A DNA stretch of 10,348 nt from Frondihabitans sp. (GTDB taxonomy: Bacteria; Actinomycetota; Actinomycetes; Actinomycetales; Microbacteriaceae), in assembly GCA_025464735.1 (NCBI GenBank), contig JAODMX010000070.1, positions 1 to 10,348 of the forward strand, in the 5' to 3' direction. A program made the position numbers and the translations under genes. Of this stretch, positions 6,302 to 10,348 are shown in pieces (position 1 is the first letter of the stretch; every line of letters starts with the position of its first letter). The notes under the pieces are model-generated. The model was not told the origin of the DNA, did no database searches, and saw only the letters and a program-made list of their open reading frames with translations.

Positions 6302-6859
6302 CTACTTAGCGAGGATCAACTGGACCTCGAGGTCGATGGCGACGTCGTTGCTCAGGAGGACGCCGCCGGTCTCGAGGGCAGCGTTGAAGCTGACACCGAA
6401 GTCGGAGCGGTCGATCTTGCCCTTGGCGGAGAAGCCGGCCTTGGTCTGGCCGTAGGGGTCGGTGGCGATGCCCCCGAACTCACTCGTCAGCGTCACGGTC
6501 TTGGTGACACCACGGAGGGTGAGGTCGCCCTCGATGAGAAGGTCGTCACCCTTCTCCGTGATGCTCGTCGAGACGAAGGTGATGACGGGGTGCTCCTCGG
6601 CGAGGAAGAAGTCGCCCGACTGCAGGTGACCGTCGCGGTCGGCGTTGCCCGTGGTGACGGAGGCGACGTCGATCGTTGCCTCGACCTTGCTGTCGACGAC
6701 GCTGTCGCCCGTGGTCACGGTCACGTCGAACTTCTCGAACTTGCCCTTGACCTTGCTGATGGCGAGGTGGCGGATGGAGAAGGTGACCTCGGAGTGAGCG
6801 GGGTCGAGGTTCCAGGTTCCGGCAACGTATCCGGGGATGGTTTCTGTGGTGATGGCCAT
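6302..6859 (-). CDS. yceI: YceI-family lipid-binding protein
   Basis: A complete 185-residue YceI-domain protein, an extended lipocalin-like beta-barrel that in characterised members binds polyisoprenoids or other amphiphiles. Family landmarks: GTWNLDPAHSEVTFSIRHL at 14-32; NADRDGHLQSGDFF at 72-85; LTLRGVTKTVTL at 113-124; and IDRSDFGVSFN at 149-159. There is no signal peptide, unlike the periplasmic Escherichia coli YceI, so it should be cytoplasmic, as in many actinobacterial homologues. ATG at 6859 follows the Shine-Dalgarno AGGAGA by about 5 nt. A perfect hairpin terminates it. Two dyads 40-85 nt upstream suggest regulation by a dimeric repressor; YceI genes are often paired with MarR-type regulators, but none is encoded in this window. 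The aldo/keto reductase upstream is in the same direction, 159 nt away. Confidence 0.93.
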   Translation of the reverse strand: MAITTETIPGYVAGTWNLDPAHSEVTFSIRHLAISKVKGKFEKFDVTVTTGDSVVDSKVEATIDVASVTTGNADRDGHLQSGDFFLAEEHPVITFVSTSITEKGDDLLIEGDLTLRGVTKTVTLTSEFGGIATDPYGQTKAGFSAKGKIDRSDFGVSFNAALETGGVLLSNDVAIDLEVQLILAK

Positions 6860-6899
6860 TGGTTGTCTCCTGAGGTGTGTTGGTGGTCAGATCGGGAAA

Positions 6900-6917
6900 T
6901 CGATGTCATGTCATCGA
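6900..6917. promoter_or_regulatory. 18-nt dyad upstream of yceI
   Basis: TCGATGTCATGTCATCGA is symmetric at eight of nine paired positions. It lies 41-58 nt upstream of the YceI start, inside the likely 5' leader or promoter. It could be an operator or an RNA hairpin. Confidence 0.4.
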
Positions 6918-6923
6918 CCTTGG

Positions 6924-6943
6924 TTAGATGCAAGCGTATCTAA
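6924..6943. promoter_or_regulatory. TTAGAT-n8-ATCTAA operator-like dyad upstream of yceI
   Basis: The half sites TTAGAT (6924-6929) and ATCTAA (6938-6943) form a perfect 6-bp inverted repeat with one more matching pair inside. The AT-rich arms stand out in GC-rich surroundings. The layout (half-site centres about 14 bp apart, 65-84 nt before the start codon) suits a MarR-type winged-helix dimer. I could not place -35 and -10 boxes with confidence; the sequence TTGCAT inside the dyad on the minus strand is a possible -35. Confidence 0.5.
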
Positions 6944-7018
6944 TCGAGCGCTATTCCCGGTGACGTCGAATTGAATTGTGACGGTCTATTGAGCAGTAGC
7001 AGCAGCCTGGGCTGGCTC

Positions 7019-8023
7019 TCAGGCGGGGCGCGACTCCGGGGAGACGGTTTTCGAGGCGTCCCGCTCGGCGAGATGGCCGATCGCCGCGTCGATCTTCGTC
7101 AAGACCTCGGCGGGCAGCGTGACTCCCGCCGCTTTGACGTTGTCGGCGACCTGCTCGGGGCGCGAGGCGCCGATGATCGCCGAGGCGACATTCTTGTTCT
7201 GGAGCACCCAGGCGACGGCGAGCTGAGCCATCGACATGCCGAGGTCTCGCGCGATCGGCTCAAGCTGGGCGACACCCGTGAGGACCTCGTCGGTCAGGAA
7301 GCGCTTGATTGTGTTCGCGCCGCCCTTCTCGTCGGTGGCGCGGCTGCCCTCGGGGAGCGGCTGGCCCGGCTTGTACTTGCCCGTGAGAACGCCCTGAGCG
7401 ATGGGGGACCAGACGATCTGCGAGACGCCGTACTGCTGACTCGCGGGGACGACCTCCTGCTCGATGACACGCCAGAGCATGGAGTACTGCGGCTGGTTCG
7501 AGATCAGCTGGAAGCCCAGCTTCTCGGCGAGCGCGTGGCCCTGCTGGATCTCGGAAGCGCTCCACTCCGAAACGCCGATGTAGAGGGCCTTGCCCTGGCG
7601 GACGACGTCCGCGAAGGCCTGCATCGTCTCTTCGAGGGGCGTTTCGACGTCGAAGCGGTGCGCCTGGTAGAGGTCGACGTAGTCGGTGCCGAGGCGCCGG
7701 AGCGACCCGTCGATCGACTCCAGGATGTGTTTGCGGCTGAGGCCTACGTCGTTGTGCCCGCGGGGCCCGGTCGGCCAGTACACCTTGGTGAAGATCTCGA
7801 GAGACTCGCGACGCTCGCCCTTGAGGGCGTCACCGAGCACTTTTTCTGCGGCCGTATTGGCGTAGGCGTCGGCGGTGTCGAAGGTCGAGATCCCGTTGTC
7901 GAGGGCGGCGCGCACGCACTGCGTGGCAACATCGTTCTCGACCTGGGAGGCGTGGGTCAGCCAGTTGCCGTAGGTGATTTCCGAGACCTTGAGCCCGGAG
8001 CGTCCGAGATATCTGAATTCCAT
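7019..8023 (-). CDS. aldo/keto reductase (Kv-beta/YghZ-like)
   Basis: A complete 334-residue AKR, a cytoplasmic NADP(H)-dependent TIM-barrel enzyme reducing aldehydes or ketones. The catalytic tetrad is intact: Asp49 and Tyr54 (FDTADAY), Lys80 (IFTKVYWP), and His122 (YQAHRFD). The cofactor-binding end ASRPEQVADN lies at 286-295, with Arg288 positioned for the NADP 2'-phosphate. Motif spacing fits the voltage-gated potassium channel beta-subunit-like AKR branch, which includes soluble enzymes without any channel partner; none is seen here. The start ATG at 8023 is fixed by an in-frame TAG 12 nt upstream. It has no Shine-Dalgarno but a TAGTTT hexamer 6 nt upstream, suggesting a leaderless transcript. 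A tandem dyad repeat lies just upstream, over the expected -35. The substrate is unknown. Confidence 0.94.
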   Translation of the reverse strand: MEFRYLGRSGLKVSEITYGNWLTHASQVENDVATQCVRAALDNGISTFDTADAYANTAAEKVLGDALKGERRESLEIFTKVYWPTGPRGHNDVGLSRKHILESIDGSLRRLGTDYVDLYQAHRFDVETPLEETMQAFADVVRQGKALYIGVSEWSASEIQQGHALAEKLGFQLISNQPQYSMLWRVIEQEVVPASQQYGVSQIVWSPIAQGVLTGKYKPGQPLPEGSRATDEKGGANTIKRFLTDEVLTGVAQLEPIARDLGMSMAQLAVAWVLQNKNVASAIIGASRPEQVADNVKAAGVTLPAEVLTKIDAAIGHLAERDASKTVSPESRPA

Positions 8024-8035
8024 GACCCCAAACTA
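8024..8035 (-). promoter_or_regulatory. -10 element of a probable leaderless promoter for the aldo/keto reductase
   Basis: On the minus strand TAGTTT (8035-8030) fits TAnnnT and is followed by 6 nt (GGGGTC) and then ATG. The TAG is an in-frame stop. No good -35 exists at standard spacing; that position is instead covered by the first dyad of the tandem repeat, which would fit activator-dependent or repressed transcription. Confidence 0.55.
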
Positions 8036-8046
8036 CGCGGATCCCG

Positions 8047-8085
8047 CATGAGCCTCATGTGAACGTCGTGAGTCTCATATGAACG
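8047..8085. repeat. tandem 20-bp-period repeat of TGAGnCTCA dyads (candidate operators)
   Basis: Two 19-nt units, 8047-8065 and 8067-8085, agree at 16 of 19 positions. Each contains a palindrome: ATGAGCCTCAT (8048-8058) and TGAGTCTCA (8069-8077). Their centres (8053 and 8073) are exactly 20 bp apart, two helical turns. They lie in the divergent promoter region between the aldo/keto reductase and the acyltransferase, at the -35 of the former and about 65-85 nt upstream of the latter's start. Confidence 0.55.
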
Positions 8086-8126
8086 GAAGGCATCGGATCC
8101 TCATCAATCCCGCCCCCTGCCGCGGG

Positions 8127-8138
8127 TACGCTGACACG
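8127..8138 (+). promoter_or_regulatory. -10 element of a probable leaderless promoter for the acyltransferase
   Basis: TACGCT (8127-8132) fits TAnnnT, with GACACG (6 nt) before GTG at 8139. There is no Shine-Dalgarno. The same hexamer-6-nt-start geometry is seen at fadD and the aldo/keto reductase, and it supports the shorter acyltransferase start. The -35 is weak. Confidence 0.5.
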
Positions 8139-8801
8139 GTGTATTGGTTCTTCAGGAGTACCGCGGTCCGCCCCATCTTGCTCGCCTACTTCCGGGTGCG
8201 AGTGATCGGGCGTGAGAACCTTCCTCGTCGCGGCGCCGCGATCCTCGCAAGCAACCACCTCGCCTTCGTCGACTCGCTCTTCATCCCTTCGGTCGCGCCT
8301 CGGAAGATCACCTATCTGGTCGGCAGCAACTACTTCACCAAGTCGGGCTTGCTCGGTCGCCTCCTGGGCTGGTTCCTGAAGCAGATCGGCATGCTGCCGA
8401 TCGATCGGACCGGCGGCTCGGCTGCAAAGGCCTCGCTCGACCTGGGACTGCAGGTGCTCTCCGAGAACGGGCTCATCGGCATTTACCCGGAGGGCACTCG
8501 CAGCAGGGACGGCAAGATGCACCGCGGGCGCACCGGTGTCGCCCGTCTCGCTCTCGAGGCGGGCGTGCCGCTGGTCCCGGTCGCGATCCAAGGAACAGAC
8601 AAGATTCTGCAGAAGGGGAAGCGACTGCCGCAGCGCGTCGACATCACGATCACCATCGGTCGGCCCCTCCGGTTCGAGACGGTCGTGGGCGATCACGACG
8701 CCAAGCAGCTTCGCGCCGTCACCGACGAGGTGATGGGTGCGATCCGCGCCCTGACCCCGCAGGAGTACGTCGACGCGTACGCGGTGTCGACGCGCGACTG
8801 A
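8139..8801 (+). CDS. PlsC-type 1-acyl-sn-glycerol-3-phosphate acyltransferase
   Basis: A 220-residue lysophospholipid acyltransferase-family protein, expected at the cytoplasmic membrane, transferring an acyl chain to 1-acylglycerol-3-phosphate to form phosphatidate or doing a related acyl transfer. All four family blocks are present: NHLAFVDS at 39-46 with the catalytic His40 and Asp45 (HX4D); GMLPIDRTGG at 84-93; YPEGTRS at 116-122; and VPLVPVAIQGT at 143-153. The hydrophobic N-terminus (YWFFRSTAVRPILLAYF) would anchor it. I chose GTG at 8139 rather than an in-frame ATG at 8079. The shorter form begins as known actinobacterial PlsC proteins do, the extra 20 residues show no family likeness, the ATG has no ribosome-binding site, and TACGCT sits 6 nt before the GTG. 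Several PlsC paralogues are common in actinobacteria, so the exact acceptor is uncertain. Confidence 0.9.
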   Translation: MYWFFRSTAVRPILLAYFRVRVIGRENLPRRGAAILASNHLAFVDSLFIPSVAPRKITYLVGSNYFTKSGLLGRLLGWFLKQIGMLPIDRTGGSAAKASLDLGLQVLSENGLIGIYPEGTRSRDGKMHRGRTGVARLALEAGVPLVPVAIQGTDKILQKGKRLPQRVDITITIGRPLRFETVVGDHDAKQLRAVTDEVMGAIRALTPQEYVDAYAVSTRD

Positions 8802-8822
8802 GTCCGCCGCCGGTCAGCGGAC
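8802..8822. terminator. possible short hairpin between acyltransferase and treZ
   Basis: GTCCGC (8802-8807) and GCGGAC (8817-8822) form a 6-bp perfect inverted repeat with a 9-nt loop that includes the treZ stop codon. The two convergent stops are only 12 nt apart. The stem is short and may be chance. Confidence 0.25.
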
Positions 8823-10348
8823 GACAGCGACCGAGTGCGGCGGCAGCGACAAGCGTTCCGACGCCACGATCGAGGCGTCGCTCGCGAAGAGCACCTCGGT
8901 GGCCGCGACGTCGAGCGTCGTCGGCGCAGCCGCGAAGTTGACGACGATCGTGAGCGTGCCGCGGGTGAGCACGAGCCAGCGCTCGTCTTCGGCGTAGTCG
9001 ACCGAGACCGCGGTGAGCGCCGGATCCGTGAGGTCGGGTTCTGCCCGCCGAAGCGCCGTGAGCCGTCGGTAGGCGTCGAGCATCAGCGCGTGCCTTCCCT
9101 CGGCGACCTCGCCCCAGTCGAGCTTGGAGTTCGCGAAGGTCTGAGGATCTTGCGGGTCGGGCACCACGCTTTCGTCCCAGCCCATCTTCGCGAACTCTGC
9201 GATCCGGCCCTTCGCCGTGGCCTCGCCGAGGTCCTGCTCGGGGTGGGACGTGAAGAACTGCCACGGGGTCGACGCTGCCCACTCCTCGCCCATGAAGAGC
9301 ATCGGAGTGAACGGCGACAGGAGGGTGAGGGCGGCCGCGATCTGGAGTTGGCCGTCGTCGAGGGTCGCCGCGAGGCGGTCTCCGACAGCACGGTTGCCGA
9401 TCTGGTCGTGGTTCTGATTGGCGACCACGAGTCGCCAACCCGGCATGTGATCGATGTCGACGGGGTATCCGTGGTAGCGCTCCCGGAATGACGACCAGGT
9501 GCCGTCGTGGAAGAAGCCGCGCGAGAGCACTTTCGCCAGTGCCCCGAGATGCTCGAAGTCGGCGTAGTAGCCCGAAGTCTCACCGGTCAGGGCGACGTGG
9601 ACGGCGTGGTGGAAGTCGTCGCTCCACTGGGCGTCGAGGCCGAGTGCCGAGCCGGCGCGGCCGGCGGCCTCGCGCGGCGTCACGAGTGAGGTGTCGTTCA
9701 AGTCGCTCTCGGCGATCAGGGTCTTGGGCCGCCCGGTTCGCGCGGAGAGCGCTGCCGTTCGGATGGCGATCGCCTCGAGCAGATGCTCCGACGAGTCGTC
9801 GACGAGAGCGTGAACGGCGTCGAGGCGGAGGGCGTCGACGTGGTACGTGTCGAGCCAGAGCTGCGTGTTGTCGATGATGAAGGCGCGGACCTCGGCCGCA
9901 CCGTCGTCGTCGAGGTTGACGCCCGTGCCCCAGGTGTTCGCGTGCTTGTCGGTGAGATACGGGCCGAATTGCGGAAGGTAGTTGCCCGAGGGGCCGAGGT
10001 GGTTGTACACGACGTCCTGGACGACCCCGAGCCCGCGAGCGTGACACGCATCGACGAACCGCTGGTACGCCTCGGGGCCACCGTAGTTGTCAGTGACGGC
10101 GAACCAGCCGACGCCGTCGTAGCCCCAGTTGTGCGTGCCGTTCACGGCGTTGACCGGCAGGACCTCGACGAGGTCGACGCCGAGCGTGACCAGGTGGTCG
10201 AGCTTCTCGATCGCGCTGTCGAGGGTGCCCCGGGGCGTGAACGTGCCGATGTGGAGCTCGTAGATGACGGCGCCGGCGAGCGGCCGTCCGCGCCAGCCCG
10301 CGTCGGTCCAGGTGAAGGCTCCGGGGTCGAAGACGGCACTCGGCTCGT
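8814..10348 (-). CDS. treZ: malto-oligosyltrehalose trehalohydrolase TreZ (N-terminus outside window)
   Basis: A glycoside hydrolase family 13 enzyme that cleaves the alpha-1,4 bond next to the trehalose unit of maltooligosyl trehalose, releasing trehalose. It acts after TreY in the cytoplasmic glycogen-to-trehalose route. The frame is open to the right edge, giving 510 visible residues; a GTG at 10145 is in frame but internal, because [17 protein letters not shown] and [20 protein letters not shown] run continuously across it. GH13 regions: [13 protein letters not shown] (region I, near visible residues 111-123); LRLDAVHAL with nucleophile Asp176; LIAESDLND with acid Glu213; and [10 protein letters not shown] with Asp314. 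ESDLND and NWGYDGV are characteristic of TreZ. About 70-90 residues are missing, mainly the N-terminal beta-sandwich (CBM48-like) domain. TreY and TreX would be expected beyond the right edge. It converges on the acyltransferase with a 12-nt gap. Confidence 0.95.
   Translation of the reverse strand, partial: EPSAVFDPGAFTWTDAGWRGRPLAGAVIYELHIGTFTPRGTLDSAIEKLDHLVTLGVDLVEVLPVNAVNGTHNWGYDGVGWFAVTDNYGGPEAYQRFVDACHARGLGVVQDVVYNHLGPSGNYLPQFGPYLTDKHANTWGTGVNLDDDGAAEVRAFIIDNTQLWLDTYHVDALRLDAVHALVDDSSEHLLEAIAIRTAALSARTGRPKTLIAESDLNDTSLVTPREAAGRAGSALGLDAQWSDDFHHAVHVALTGETSGYYADFEHLGALAKVLSRGFFHDGTWSSFRERYHGYPVDIDHMPGWRLVVANQNHDQIGNRAVGDRLAATLDDGQLQIAAALTLLSPFTPMLFMGEEWAASTPWQFFTSHPEQDLGEATAKGRIAEFAKMGWDESVVPDPQDPQTFANSKLDWGEVAEGRHALMLDAYRRLTALRRAEPDLTDPALTAVSVDYAEDERWLVLTRGTLTIVVNFAAAPTTLDVAATEVLFASDASIVASERLSLPPHSVAVVR

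Noticed and set aside
6299..6943. 214-codon open frame on the plus strand opposite yceI
   Set aside because: Its protein is a repetitive Gly/Asp/Val/Leu-rich shadow of YceI codons with no recognisable domain.
7000..7021. Short CAGCC/GGCTG inverted repeat just after the aldo/keto reductase stop
   Set aside because: Only 4-5 bp with a tiny loop and no U-tract; expected by chance in this composition, so I do not call a terminator.
6971..8062. 363-codon open frame on the plus strand opposite the aldo/keto reductase
   Set aside because: It mirrors the reductase, whose catalytic tetrad and family motifs are intact. Long antisense frames are expected in GC-rich codon-biased DNA.
10145..10145. GTG as the start codon of treZ
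   Set aside because: The frame continues upstream with clear TreZ sequence ([10 protein letters not shown] and [15 protein letters not shown] across the GTG), so the gene is truncated by the window edge, not short.
1..10348. A novel defence, mobile or biosynthetic system
   Set aside because: All but one gene belong to familiar housekeeping or metabolic families in alternating orientation. No integrase, transposase, nuclease, CRISPR-like repeat, tRNA-associated site or compositional break was seen.

Overview
The window looks like ordinary chromosomal sequence from a high-GC actinobacterium, most likely a member of the Microbacteriaceae. The support is the strong G/C preference at third codon positions, frequent GTG starts, promoters of leaderless type, a mycothiol-era DinB-fold protein (TIGR03086-like), and a TreZ trehalose enzyme. 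The family-level placement is an inference from gene content and protein style; no marker gene is present. I see no rRNA, tRNA, CRISPR array, insertion sequence, phage gene or toxin-antitoxin pair.

Layout, left to right. (1) 1-1110 (+): the C-terminal two thirds or more of a phytoene-desaturase-like FAD oxidoreductase, cut by the left edge. (2) 1120-2799 (-): a complete long-chain fatty-acyl-CoA ligase (FadD type), tail to tail with the first gene. (3) 2896-3717 (+): a short-chain dehydrogenase, followed by 3781-4824 (+): a zinc-dependent medium-chain alcohol dehydrogenase. These two may be co-transcribed, but the second also has a good promoter of its own across the stop codon of the first. 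(4) A 64-nt inverted repeat at 4841-4904 separates these from 4929-5486 (-), a DinB/MDMPI-fold putative metal-binding protein. (5) Divergent from it, 5635-6168 (+) encodes an unrecognised protein with four membrane segments. (6) The convergent gap 6169-6301 holds a 76-nt imperfect palindrome and a perfect 16-bp hairpin. (7) 6302-6859 (-): a YceI-family lipid-binding protein, with two dyads upstream. (8) 7019-8023 (-): an aldo/keto reductase. (9) 8139-8801 (+): a PlsC-type acyltransferase, divergent from the reductase; the gap contains a tandem 20-bp-spaced repeat. (10) 8814-10348 (-): maltooligosyl trehalose trehalohydrolase (TreZ), missing its N-terminus at the right edge.

The genes are mostly single units in alternating directions, so this is not one pathway cluster. 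Loose themes are lipid handling (FadD, PlsC, YceI and the isoprenoid-type oxidoreductase) and carbonyl/alcohol redox chemistry (SDR, ADH, AKR). The most informative non-coding signals are two classes of gene start. Four genes have a -10-like hexamer exactly 6 nt before the start codon and no Shine-Dalgarno, as in leaderless mRNAs. Four others have a clear Shine-Dalgarno. There are also several symmetric intergenic elements that may be operators, terminators or dispersed repeats. I found no convincing new biological system.
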